Shown one piece after another: positions 18,850-27,468 of a DNA stretch of 64,000 nt; position 1 is the stretch's first letter, and each line of letters opens with the position of its first letter. The stretch lies in NCBI RefSeq assembly GCF_900168115.1, contig NZ_FUZC01000012.1:62001-126000 (forward strand), in the 5' to 3' direction. The translations under genes and the position numbers were made by a program. Under the pieces are notes generated by a model. That model was not told the origin of the DNA. It saw nothing but the letters and a program-made list of their open reading frames with translations, and ran no database searches. The stretch is from Salegentibacter salinarum. GTDB lineage: Bacteria > Bacteroidota > Bacteroidia > Flavobacteriales > Flavobacteriaceae.

Positions 18850-19571
18850 TATCTTCTAATTTCTATTGAATAAGTAAATTTATCGTTTCTATAATATCCT
18901 ATATTATATTCAAGCGGACGATCTCCAGGATCAGAAACAAATCTTTCTCGAATCAAAATAGGGTCATTTTTGTCAATTTCTAAAATTTCAGCGAATTCAG
19001 AAGCTTTCCCTGCCCTGATTTTCTCTTTAGAAACCGCTGGAACAGAATGATAATCATCTTCCAGTATTTCATAAAGCGGTCTTTGAAAATCTTCGTTTCC
19101 TGTTAAACCAATCCTTGGCTGGAAATAGCTCTCAAAATACACAAGAGGCTTATCACTTCCCTTTAACCTTGATAACTTAAGTACTTTGGTAGATGTATCT
19201 ACATTAAGAAAATTTGCAATTATTTCATCTACAAAAACCCACTCTACATTAAGCTTTAAATTCTTAAAAGGTATTCCTTTCGAATTCATCTCTTGTGTAA
19301 AACTATGCCATTCCCCTAAATTAGTGGTGATGCTATTAGTTGAAACTTTAGTTCCTACCCCTTTCTTTCTTACAATCAAACCTTCATTATGAAGTTTGTT
19401 CGCAGCCTGCCTAACAGTGTTCCTTGAAACACCTAATCTTTTAGCAAGCTCAACTTCCTGAGGAAGAAATGCTCCGTTTTTAAATTCAGGGAGCTCGATT
19501 AAAGACCTTAATAAATCCTCTACTTGTCGATGTAAAGGAACAGGACTTTTATGATCAACTTTTAACTCCAA
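18849..19571 (-). CDS. GntR/HutC family transcriptional regulator
   Basis: The 240-residue protein has an N-terminal winged helix (PVPLHRQVEDLLRSLI, ELAKRLGVSRNTVRQAANKL, residues about 10-75) and a C-terminal UTRA ligand-binding domain (about 90-238, ending PLEYNIGYYRNDKFTYSIEIRR-like). The only possible start is TTG 19571, because an in-frame stop lies directly upstream; the start gives the usual family N-terminus. It heads the operon with ROK, MFS and GH92 and probably represses it until a phosphosugar or mannose appears. The candidate operator lies 25 bases upstream. GntR control of a SusCD locus is less usual than HTCS or ECF-sigma control. Confidence 0.88.
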   Translation of the reverse strand: MELKVDHKSPVPLHRQVEDLLRSLIELPEFKNGAFLPQEVELAKRLGVSRNTVRQAANKLHNEGLIVRKKGVGTKVSTNSITTNLGEWHSFTQEMNSKGIPFKNLKLNVEWVFVDEIIANFLNVDTSTKVLKLSRLKGSDKPLVYFESYFQPRIGLTGNEDFQRPLYEILEDDYHSVPAVSKEKIRAGKASEFAEILEIDKNDPILIRERFVSDPGDRPLEYNIGYYRNDKFTYSIEIRR

Positions 19572-19595
19572 ACCTTATCATTTTCTTTGTTCCTT

Positions 19596-19606
19596 TGTAT
19601 GAACAT
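19596..19606. promoter_or_regulatory. Candidate GntR autoregulatory operator
   Basis: On the minus strand the sequence ATGTTCATACA lies 25 bases upstream of the regulator start and resembles the ATGTTTGAACAT inverted repeat before susC. Shared half-site ATGTT. The role is inferred from position and similarity. Confidence 0.45.
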
Positions 19607-20798
19607 TTGGCTAATATATAAATAATATGATAAATAATAATATTAAATTTATTATTAAGTTGAATTAAAAAATGCTTCTGGACCTATTTTAATCAGCAGA
19701 AATTGTGAGGAAATAAACCCATTGAAGTGGGAAAGTTGAAAAGATATTCATGAAAAATTCAATTGAGTACTATCGATATTTCATAAGCATCACATACTTA
19801 ATTTTCTTCCGGGGATTTCTCTCTATTTTCTATAAATGGTTCATTTCTCAACCCATCCGTTAATTGAGTTGTTCCAAATTCCAAAATACTAATTTTAAAA
19901 TTCCTACCTGGCAATAAAACATTTAGCGATTAATTGATCCAGAAATAATTCTTGTTCTGGGATTTGGACCTCCCTGTAAAAGTTCTATCTTTTTTATCAT
20001 AAATATCCAAGGCTAACCCGATGAAAAATCAGTACACTACATTACAGATCGAAATTTTCAGATGAAGTCCGCCAAATTGCATTTTAGAACATAGTCCTTC
20101 TTTCCCAACAAACTAGTGGTATTTCCTAAACCACATTTAAACTTTGTCCTAATCCCCCTCCCCCTTTTTAAGATGCAAATAACAACATCCTTTCCTGGAC
20201 AGCGGCATAAAGCCGATTCGGCTTTGCCTACTCTTTTTATACGCTTTACCAGGCCAGGATATTGTAAAATAAATGCATCGAAAAAAGGTAATGTGACGGC
20301 GCTATAGGAAGTAAATCTAAAAGGAAGCGGTAGACTCAGTTCAAAATCTTGAAAAAGCTTCGATCGAGTCTGGTGGTAAAATTCAAAATAAAAAGGAAAA
20401 TGGTCTGGATATAATAAGAAAATCATTTAAAAAATAAATTCAATGACGGAGTTAAGTTGTCCAAAATTGGATATGATTTATTTCAAGTCAACGGTGGAAA
20501 TTTTTGAATGGTTTTTAGTCTCCGTATTGAAAAATCTGCGTTCTGGAAATTATTGATTTGGAACAATTCTCGGTTTTCATATCAAATTAAACCAATTAGC
20601 ACCAGTTTAAATGAATATTTCATTTTCAAAAACACCCCAGAAATGGTATTTTAAAGTGTTGATTTTCTGATTGATATTATTACAGAAATTCCACAGTTTT
20701 GACTTTCGCCGATTAAAAAAATGATCCGAAAAGGAATAGGATTTTTCCTGATTCCTTTTTAAAAAAAGCAGTTGGTGCAAACCAACATGTATGAAAAA
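19607..20798. other. Long stretch without a convincing gene
   Basis: About 1.2 kb between the block A regulator and the mobilisation module. A minus-strand frame at 20058-20426 (122 residues) has no family features, odd composition and no neighbour coupling, so I do not call it. A tight hairpin AAAGCCGAtTCGGCTTT lies at 20209-20225. The region may hold remnants of the mobile element or its control sequences; nothing else is recognised. Confidence 0.5.
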
Positions 20799-20802
20799 TT
20801 TT

Positions 20803-20867
20803 GTCCCGCCTGCGGGACGAAATCGAATAGCAAGAGGGTAACACGCAGAGCGGTGTTATTCGATTTC
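20803..20867. other. Candidate oriT: nested inverted repeats before the mobilisation genes
   Basis: A near-palindrome GTCCCGCctGCGGGAC (20803-20818) is followed directly by an 11-base perfect inverted repeat, gaaatcgaata (20819-20829) and tattcgatttc (20857-20867), enclosing a smaller aacac/gtgtt pair. It lies 141 bases upstream of the BfmA/BtgA-like gene and reads towards it. Such repeat clusters next to relaxase genes are usual for transfer origins. A terminator is the main alternative, since T-rich sequence follows. Confidence 0.45.
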
Positions 20868-21007
20868 TTTTTTAGTCAAACCCTGAGTTTATAAGGGATT
20901 CTAAAATTAAAATTTTAAAAAATATCCACCCTACTGGATATGCCCCACTGGAAAAGGCTGAAAAATAAGGTTAGCGGTAGCCAGTAAATATTGAAATAGT
21001 ATCCATT

Positions 21008-21532
21008 ATGGCGAAATCAAGACTACAATTAAAAGCAAGTACGGCAAAGCGGTTCCGGGAGTTTTCTAAGAAAAACAATGGCAACCAGTCGGAAACCTTA
21101 GACCTGGTCCTGGACTTTTTTGAGCAAAATAACCTCTCTCCTTTTGAAACTTTAGTGCCCTCAAAAGTGAGCCTGGAACAACTGATTAAAAAAAGGATCG
21201 ATGCCGTGATCGCCATCCTTAAAAATATTGAGAAGACCCAGACCAAACCGAGCTTGTTAATGCTGGAGTTACTGATGGAAGGGCGATCGGTTCCAAAACT
21301 TCAAGTGGCCAAAAAAGAAAAGGGTTCTGTTTCGGATAAAAAAAGCCAAGCACAATTGGAATTGGAAATTTCCAGGCTTCAGGAGGAATTGAAAACTAAC
21401 AAAAGAGATCTGGAGTACCTCATTCAAAATGTGGAAATAAAGAGTAGCGCCTTTGGCCCAGATTATCTAAAGCTCAATATTCCCCGGTCTGAGTTGGCGC
21501 ATTATAAAATAGTTATTAAGCAAAAGAACTAA
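21008..21532 (+). CDS. BfmA/BtgA family mobilisation protein
   Basis: The 174-residue protein has an N-terminal small DNA-binding-like region (AKRFREFSKKNNGNQSETLDLVLDFF, about 14-40), a helical middle with LLMLELLMEGRSV, and a C-terminal coiled coil (about 110-150, SQAQLELEISRLQEELKTNKRDLEYL). This matches the accessory mobilisation proteins that precede relaxase genes in Bacteroidetes mobilisable elements. They help the relaxase find and nick oriT. Its stop codon overlaps the start of the next gene (TAATG). The candidate oriT lies upstream. Confidence 0.8.
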   Translation: MAKSRLQLKASTAKRFREFSKKNNGNQSETLDLVLDFFEQNNLSPFETLVPSKVSLEQLIKKRIDAVIAILKNIEKTQTKPSLLMLELLMEGRSVPKLQVAKKEKGSVSDKKSQAQLELEISRLQEELKTNKRDLEYLIQNVEIKSSAFGPDYLKLNIPRSELAHYKIVIKQKN

Positions 21533-22557
21533 TGTATATCAGTATCTCTCCTCAGAAAACCGGTGCCGCTTTTTCCAAAAGTGCAGGGGATTTTGTGAGC
21601 TATCTGGAAAAAGAAAACGAGGGAAAAAGCCCGATGGAAAAGGAATATTTCTTTAATCAGTATGATGATAATATAAAACCTTACGAAGTGATTAAAGGAA
21701 TTGATGACAATACTGCAAAATTAAAAACCAAAGAACCCAAATATTACTCGATCACTATGAGCCCAAGCCAGTACGAATTAAAACACATTCGTAATAATCC
21801 TGAAAAGCTAAAGGCTTTTGTTCGGGAAGCGATGAAAGAATATGCCGGCTCCTTCAATCGTGAGATAAACGGCAGGCCTGTGGGTGTTGACGACATTAAA
21901 TATTACGCCAAAGTTGAATATGAGCGAACTTATAAAAGTAACGATGTAGCTATTCGTGAAAACAAACCCTACAGCAAGCAGATCGCCCACTTGAAAAATG
22001 AACTTCGGAAGGTGCAACGTGGGGAAATTTATGGAAACACCCGGCAAATTGAAAATGAAATTCAAAAGCTGGTCAGGGATGCTCCTTATAAAATTCGAGG
22101 ACAGGTGATGGAATCTGGAATGAAAAAAGAAGGGCTGCAAAGCCATATTCATATCATCGTTAGCAGAAAAGATGCTTCTAATACCTACAGCCTTTCCCCT
22201 GGCAGTAAATACAAAGCTTCAGAAGTGAACATGCACGGTAAAGTTGTAATGAGGGGATTTGAGCGGGATCGTTTCTTTCAGAATTCCGAAAAGGCTTTTG
22301 ACAAAATGTTTCGATACAACCGAAATTATGTAGAGAGCTATGCTGCTAAAAAGATGCTGAGTAAGGATCCAAAACAATATTTTTTAGGCTTAAGAAACCT
22401 GGGGATCAATGAGAAAAAGATTGCCTTTAAAATGATCCGACAAGCGGGCTTGCAATTACCCATATTAAACCTGCCTACTAGTAAAGTAGGCTTCGCCTAT
22501 AAACAATTAAAAAAAGTCATCGAAGCCGGAATTAAATCAAGTTCTATCGGTTACTAA
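21532..22557 (+). CDS. DUF5712-like mobilisation relaxase
   Basis: The 341-residue protein resembles the DUF5712 mobilisation family of Bacteroidetes elements. The start MYISISPQKTGAAFSKSAG is followed by DFVSYLEKEN, YSITMSPSQYELKHI (about 72-86) and the His pair in SHIHIIVSRKD (His205, His207), then LSPGSK, MRGFERDRFFQNSEKAFDKMF. The His-x-His with hydrophobic flanks is the likely metal site of a relaxase. The nucleophilic Tyr is not assigned. It is coupled to the BfmA-like gene. The element lacks visible tra genes, so it would need helper conjugation functions. Confidence 0.8.
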   Translation: MYISISPQKTGAAFSKSAGDFVSYLEKENEGKSPMEKEYFFNQYDDNIKPYEVIKGIDDNTAKLKTKEPKYYSITMSPSQYELKHIRNNPEKLKAFVREAMKEYAGSFNREINGRPVGVDDIKYYAKVEYERTYKSNDVAIRENKPYSKQIAHLKNELRKVQRGEIYGNTRQIENEIQKLVRDAPYKIRGQVMESGMKKEGLQSHIHIIVSRKDASNTYSLSPGSKYKASEVNMHGKVVMRGFERDRFFQNSEKAFDKMFRYNRNYVESYAAKKMLSKDPKQYFLGLRNLGINEKKIAFKMIRQAGLQLPILNLPTSKVGFAYKQLKKVIEAGIKSSSIGY

Positions 22558-22669
22558 ATTTACCTGTTATGCTATCAAATATTTTTTTTTGGAGCAAGAT
22601 CTGGAATTGAATTGTCCCAAAAGATATGAGGAAGCAAAAGCCATATAAAAACCTAAGAACATAGAAGAC

Positions 22670-23206
22670 ATGAGCGAAGTCAATTACATTAGTCACTTAA
22701 ACGGAGTATTGCGGAAATTCGCTGAGGATGACAAGATCTCGTGCTCACACCGCAGTTTATACCTGGTCTTTTTTGAATTATGGAACCACAAGCGTTTTCC
22801 TATAACAATTATGCTTAACAGTAGGGAGGTGATGGCACTAGCTAAAATACGTTCCAGGACAACCTACCACAAATTACTTCGGGACCTAACAAACTGGGGA
22901 TATCTTAAATACCATCCCTCCACTAGTCCGCAAATGGGATCCCTCGTGGAGATGTTCAGATTTGATACACATCCTGTTCAAAAAATGAACAGGACTTATC
23001 CAGTTTCTGAACAGGTACCTGTCCAAAAATTGGTATCTTTTAAACCTCCAGGAGATAAAAGCATTTATTTTAATAATTTGCATTATTCTTGCTGTCAATT
23101 TTTATTTTCAATTAGAAAGAATTGTCTGATTGAGTTTGATTACAGGCTCTTGTTGACTGCACTTGTTGAAAAAATTGGTTTATACGTATTTATCCTACTG
23201 ATTTAA
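22670..23206 (+). CDS. Winged-helix protein of mobile-element type
   Basis: The 178-residue protein has an N-terminal half (SHLNGVLRKFAEDDKISCSHRSLYLVFFELWNH, VMALAKIRSRTTYHKLLRDLTNWGYLKYHPS) that matches a winged-helix family often found beside mobilisation genes in Bacteroidetes elements and annotated as transcriptional regulator. The C-terminal 50 residues (after LVSFKPPGDKS) look unlike the family and hydrophobic at the end, which suggests a frameshifted or replaced tail. It lies 112 bases after the relaxase gene. Function in copy or transfer control is inferred. Confidence 0.6.
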   Translation: MSEVNYISHLNGVLRKFAEDDKISCSHRSLYLVFFELWNHKRFPITIMLNSREVMALAKIRSRTTYHKLLRDLTNWGYLKYHPSTSPQMGSLVEMFRFDTHPVQKMNRTYPVSEQVPVQKLVSFKPPGDKSIYFNNLHYSCCQFLFSIRKNCLIEFDYRLLLTALVEKIGLYVFILLI

Positions 23207-23291
23207 AAAATATTATTTTTATTTTCTTTTCTCGTCCAAATACCCATCGGCAGATTCAAGAAGATCAAAAGAAAAGGCATTTTTTATTATT

Positions 23292-23352
23292 TTTTAGCAA
23301 AGCTGAAAAACAATTTTGCTTTGCTAAAATATTTCAAAGCGATGCTTTGAAA
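23292..23352. terminator. Two stacked hairpins between convergent genes
   Basis: The first has perfect 12-base arms ttttagcaaagc (23292-23303) and gctttgctaaaa (23318-23329). The second has perfect 9-base arms tttcaaagc (23332-23340) and gctttgaaa (23344-23352). They separate the plus-strand mobilisation module from the minus-strand block B and could act as a bidirectional terminator. Confidence 0.7.
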
Positions 23353-23423
23353 CTTCTATATTACCAGAATTTCAGTTTGACATTTAAAGTGATAGAGTAT
23401 GAAAACTTTCGGATGATAGTTAA

Positions 23424-24356
23424 TCAATAAGTAACATCTTCAAAATCAGATTGAGCCTTTTTGAATTGTGTTTCCCACTCGTCTGTCCATCCAAAGGCTT
23501 TTTCAGCCTGTGCTTGTAAATTGGTTTTCGCTGCCCCACTCCAAAAATGAATAAACTCACCCATATTCATTCTTCTGGCAAAAGCTTTATCATTGTCTTT
23601 TTTAGGAAAATGCTCATACAACAAGTCATAGAAACTTTTCAAAACCTCAGACTCCCCATAATTAGAGTAAATTGGAAAAAACCAATCTTTAAACCATTGT
23701 GTATTTTCCTGGGGGAAATCATCATAGGTCCCCATCATATCATCATAAGTTTGTTGAGCAAACTCTTCATCTCCCACTCCTTTATAAACATCGTAGATAA
23801 ATATTTCTGCCCATTTACTATCTTTCCAAATTTCCCAGGCTGGATTTTCTTTAACCCCATTAGTAGCACCTTCTACAATGTGACCAATCTCATGAATTAC
23901 CATACTTAAACCTGCTTCCGGTTTTCTTTCTTTCCAATCATAAGGCCCACAATCTACGACATTCCTATAGTCGTGACTTTCATCCATATAAACTGAAGGA
24001 TGGCCGCCGGAGTATTTTCCGGTATGAAAAATAGCGTAAAGCCTGGGATCATCTCCAAAATCTCCATAAACATTTTTAACATAAACCCAAACCTTGTCCA
24101 AATACTCTTTAGGCCAAGTAATTGTAGTGTCTACATCTTCGTCGTAATAAACTGCCAGATCATCAGTGTAATGTATTCGGGTGAGCAATTGCTCATGATC
24201 AAACCAATGTTCCTGCCAGGTCTCAGGTGGAGTATCATTATTTGCCTCTACCGTATTTTTTTCTTGATTTACCGTTTTGGAACTATTTCCTGAATTACAA
24301 GAGGAAAAAAGTCCTATTGTGATAGCTAGTACAAATAAAATTAGTTTGATTTTCAT
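23424..24356 (-). CDS. Secreted zinc-metallopeptidase-like lipoprotein (HEIGH)
   Basis: The 310-residue protein has lipobox FSSC (Cys20) and a gluzincin motif VIHEIGHIVEG (His155, Glu156, His159). The flanking sequence (LAVYYDEDVDTTITWP, YGDFGDDPRLYAIFH, NTQWFKDWFFPIYSNYGE, NMGEFIHFWSGAA) is shared with residues 60-300 of the protein encoded at 30349-32163, where the HExxH is lost. I cannot name the peptidase family with certainty. It is last in block B, its start overlapping the stop of a broken peptidase gene. A role in cleaving mannoproteins to expose glycans is plausible but inferred. Confidence 0.75.
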   Translation of the reverse strand: MKIKLILFVLAITIGLFSSCNSGNSSKTVNQEKNTVEANNDTPPETWQEHWFDHEQLLTRIHYTDDLAVYYDEDVDTTITWPKEYLDKVWVYVKNVYGDFGDDPRLYAIFHTGKYSGGHPSVYMDESHDYRNVVDCGPYDWKERKPEAGLSMVIHEIGHIVEGATNGVKENPAWEIWKDSKWAEIFIYDVYKGVGDEEFAQQTYDDMMGTYDDFPQENTQWFKDWFFPIYSNYGESEVLKSFYDLLYEHFPKKDNDKAFARRMNMGEFIHFWSGAAKTNLQAQAEKAFGWTDEWETQFKKAQSDFEDVTY

Positions 24357-24863
24357 AGTTTAAATTTGAGGGTTTTTCCTATACACTTTCTATAATTATA
24401 AAGACTTTCACCCGTCTTTTCTTTCCTTATATTTACTTTATAAGTAGCTTTTCTCCTGATTTTATCTAAGATTACTACAAAACCATTATTCCAAGCTAAA
24501 AAATGAGCAGTGATCCTGTAGATATTTTTATAATATTGTTTCGCTGAATATTCTGGCAAAGACCCAGTCCCTTCATTAGCAAATGTTAACTTAAAGCGAA
24601 CGTAATCGGCGATTCCTTCGGTAAACACCCTAAGCTACTATTGAAAGGGTATAAATGGATAATATGCAAAGATTCGTGGGTAACAACATCTATATCGTTT
24701 GGTTTATTCTTTAACCAACCAGAGGTACTTCGGGCTGCATCATTGGTAAAAATTAGTGTTTTACCAATCTTTTAAAAGTTTCAAACTGTTGTGCATTTGC
24801 TGAAAAGCTCAAGGAACTTAAAAGTATTAAACACCAGGTCATTTTCACGTTCTTTAAATTCAT
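24353..24863 (-). pseudogene. Broken BSP-family (plant/bacterial basic secretory type) peptidase
   Basis: Starting at ATG 24863 (MNLKNVKMTWCLILLSSLSF, signal peptide), the frame stops after about 36 codons. A second frame continues KTLIFTNDAARSTSGWLKN and VVTHESLHIIHLYPF, which contains the HExxH of the BSP (pfam04450-type) peptidases. A further frameshift leads into FTEGIADYVRFKL and ITAHFLAWN, the diagnostic C-terminal half of that family, ending at 24353. At least two frameshifts are needed to read through, so the gene is inactive unless sequencing errors are present. It lies at the head of the metallopeptidase unit, downstream of a LacI-type operator and a leader hairpin. Confidence 0.75.
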
Positions 24864-24889
24864 TCAAATAGTTATTATAATTTTAAAAA

Positions 24890-24962
24890 AGTGGAGGCGT
24901 ATTTAAACAGGCTAATCAAAAATTTAAAATGAAAAACATAATTTTTTCTTTTCGCCTCCACT
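24890..24962 (-). promoter_or_regulatory. Leader hairpin with terminator-like tail
   Basis: On the minus strand AGTGGAGGCG (24962-24953) pairs perfectly with CGCCTCCACT (24899-24890) across a 53-base AT-rich loop, and TTTTTT follows. It lies between the operator at 24998-25017 and the broken peptidase start at 24863. It may be an attenuator of the peptidase unit or the end of a short RNA of about 75-100 bases. Confidence 0.5.
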
Positions 24963-24997
24963 ACTAATTTAAAAGTAAAATACTTACCTCACCAATA

Positions 24998-25017
24998 TAC
25001 TAAAACGATTTAGTTTA
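24998..25017. promoter_or_regulatory. LacI-type operator, copy 1
   Basis: The sequence tactaaaacgatttagttta is identical over 20 bases to 37364-37383 upstream of the second susC. The core CTAAAACGATTTAG is a near-palindrome with a central CG, the usual form of LacI-family operators. It lies upstream of the peptidase unit (minus strand). Confidence 0.7.
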
Positions 25018-25157
25018 AAAAAATATTAACGAATTCCTTTAAAATTTTAACATATTTATTATTATCCTTAAATTCTAATTTCTCTATGAACCCAACACTA
25101 ATACTTCAAGCAGCTCCTTTCTAGTATTATTAAGATATGGATATTGACAAATTAGAT

Positions 25158-27449
25158 TCAATCTTCACTTTTACTTAAAGAAAACGGTCTGGATTCTTCT
25201 GAAATACCCCTATTTTTATTAGGGCTATCGTCCATTTGAAATTCTAATCTCCCTCCATTAAAAATTTGATCGTAAGTAAGAAAGTTCTTTCCAAATTCCT
25301 CCCCATTTAAAGAAGCCGATTGGATATAGACATTTTCTTTATTGTTATTCTTAGCCCTAATTACAAAGGATTCCCCATTCTCCAAATTGATGGTGGATTT
25401 TTCAAAAATAGGGCTACCAATCACATACTCGTAAGTTCCGGGAGCTACACTATAAAAGCCAAGTGCACTAAGCACATACCAGGAAGAAGTTTGCCCCTGG
25501 TCTTCATCGCCGGGATAACCATTCTCTGTATAACTATACAAGTTTTCCATAACTTCCCTAGCCTTCTGTTGTGCCTTCCAGGGTTGGCCGGCATAATTAT
25601 AAAGATAAATCATATGCTGAATTGGCTGATTTCCGTGGGCATATTGGCCCATATCGGCCATTTGCATTTCGGTCATTTCGTGAATTTTTCCGCCGTAGGT
25701 CCCCACATTTACTTTATTGGAAACATTGAAAACCGAATCCATTTTAGCCGTAAAGCGTTCATCCCCTCCCATTAAATCAATAAGTCCTTTCGGGTCCTGA
25801 AAAACTGACCACAGGTAATGCCACGCATTTCCTTCCGTAAAAGGGCCGCCCCATTCATAAGGATCAAAATTTTCTACCCATTCTCCATTTTTCTTTCTTC
25901 CACGCATAAAACCGGTTTTTTTATCAAAAACATTTTTATAGTTATACATATGGCGGGAAAATATTTCTTCATAGAATTCGTTTCCTGAATCTTTCGCCAG
26001 TTTATAGGCACAAAAATCATCATATGCATATTCTAAAGTTTTTGCAGTACCTTCTCTTACCTCTGGATAAGGAACATAACCCAGGGTAAAATATTCTTTC
26101 CAACCTTCACGACCATTCGCAGGTCCCCACGGACCTTTATTGGTTGCCTCATGGAAATAGGCATCAAGCGCTTTATCTGGGTCAAAAGTTCTGAGTCCTT
26201 TTGCCCAGGCATCGGCAAGAAGAGAAATGGCGTGATTCCCAACCATACTTCCAGCTTCACTGGGGAAAGACCAGGAAGGAAGCCAGCCACATTGTTCATA
26301 AGCATCTAACAAAGCAGCCACATAACGGCCGTGCATCTTGGGCGAAAGAATGGCGTTTAAAGGAAATTGACCGCGGAAAGTATCCCAAAAACCAGTATCG
26401 GTATACATATATCCTTCATGAATTTTTCCATCATAAGGACTGTAATAATAAGGTTCTCCCTTCTCATTTATTTCGTAAAACTTTCTGGAAAATAAGCTCG
26501 CTCTAAAAAAACAGGAATAAAAGGTTTTAAACTGTTCTTCTGTGCCGCCTTCTACCTCTATCTTTCCTAATTGTTTATTCCATATTTCACCTGCATTTTT
26601 CTTTGTTTGCTCAAGGTTTCTATCTTTACCCAACTCATTTTCCAGGGTAACCTGAGCCTGTTCTTTACTAATGTAGGAAGATGCTACCTTAGCCTGAACT
26701 ATTATCCCTCTTTTAAATTCCAGATACGCTCCTATTCCTTTACCTTCCCGAGTAGTCTCTCCTTCCCATTTCTTTCCATTTTTATTTTCCCAGGTTCCGT
26801 AGGCTTTAAAAGGTTTATCAAACTGAATTACAAAATAATTTCTAAAATTATCAAAACGTTGCATTCCACGACCATTTCTAACATATCCGGTAATTCTTCG
26901 ATTCTTTTTATCAATTTCCACTCCGCTTAATCCAGTATATCCATCTAAAACTAGATAAGAGGATTTCTCCTTTGGAAAATCAAAACGAAGGTGAGCCCCG
27001 CGTTCGGTGGGTGCGATTTCAGTTTTTATTCCGTTCTCCAGCTTTACCATATAATAATTGGGTTTGGCAGTTTCATTATCGTGGCTAAATTTAGTAGAAC
27101 GTTCATCTTCCATTAATTTTAATTCTCCAACAACCGGCATTAAGGAAAATACAGCATAGTCATTAGACCAGGAGCTACACTGATGCGCCTGTTGAAAACC
27201 TCGTATTTCATCTTTAAAATATTGATATTTCCAGCCATCACCATTTACCCCGGTTTGCGGGGTCCAGGTGTTCATCCCAAATGGCAGGGCTGTAGTGGGA
27301 TAAGTATTACCACGGGTAAGTTCAAATTTTGAATTCGTTCCCTGCAAAGTATTCACATATTCTACAAGCTCCTTTGCTGGATTGATATTCTGTGCAGGAA
27401 GACTAAACGAAATTAAAATAAGGCTTATTAAAAATAGATTTTTGTTCAT
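25158..27449 (-). CDS. GH92 exo-alpha-mannosidase (copy B)
   Basis: The 763-residue protein has a cleavable signal peptide (…SFSLPAQN) and is therefore probably periplasmic. The N-terminal beta-sandwich (RGNTYPTTALPFGMNTWTPQTG, QQAHQCSSWSNDY) and the (alpha/alpha)6 barrel carry FTEGNAWHY (Glu539, aligned with the catalytic acid), HGNQPIQHMIYLYNYAGQPW and GYPGDEDQGQTSSWY (Asp648 and Asp650). The Glu-to-Asp spacing of 109-111 residues matches what I recall for BT3990. It is the third gene after the terminator in block B, 19 bases after the 58-residue membrane-protein gene. All catalytic motifs are intact. Linkage specificity is not assigned. Confidence 0.92.
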   Translation of the reverse strand: MNKNLFLISLILISFSLPAQNINPAKELVEYVNTLQGTNSKFELTRGNTYPTTALPFGMNTWTPQTGVNGDGWKYQYFKDEIRGFQQAHQCSSWSNDYAVFSLMPVVGELKLMEDERSTKFSHDNETAKPNYYMVKLENGIKTEIAPTERGAHLRFDFPKEKSSYLVLDGYTGLSGVEIDKKNRRITGYVRNGRGMQRFDNFRNYFVIQFDKPFKAYGTWENKNGKKWEGETTREGKGIGAYLEFKRGIIVQAKVASSYISKEQAQVTLENELGKDRNLEQTKKNAGEIWNKQLGKIEVEGGTEEQFKTFYSCFFRASLFSRKFYEINEKGEPYYYSPYDGKIHEGYMYTDTGFWDTFRGQFPLNAILSPKMHGRYVAALLDAYEQCGWLPSWSFPSEAGSMVGNHAISLLADAWAKGLRTFDPDKALDAYFHEATNKGPWGPANGREGWKEYFTLGYVPYPEVREGTAKTLEYAYDDFCAYKLAKDSGNEFYEEIFSRHMYNYKNVFDKKTGFMRGRKKNGEWVENFDPYEWGGPFTEGNAWHYLWSVFQDPKGLIDLMGGDERFTAKMDSVFNVSNKVNVGTYGGKIHEMTEMQMADMGQYAHGNQPIQHMIYLYNYAGQPWKAQQKAREVMENLYSYTENGYPGDEDQGQTSSWYVLSALGFYSVAPGTYEYVIGSPIFEKSTINLENGESFVIRAKNNNKENVYIQSASLNGEEFGKNFLTYDQIFNGGRLEFQMDDSPNKNRGISEESRPFSLSKSED

Positions 27450-27468
27450 TTTGGGTAGGGATATTAAT

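Noticed and set aside
19572-19580. ATG at about 19581 as start of the GntR gene
   Set aside because: It is in another frame, and an in-frame stop precedes the TTG start, so TTG 19571 is the only option.
20058-20426. Minus-strand frame of 122 residues
   Set aside because: No family features, unusual composition (many Phe, Leu, Arg), no neighbour spacing or start context that supports translation.
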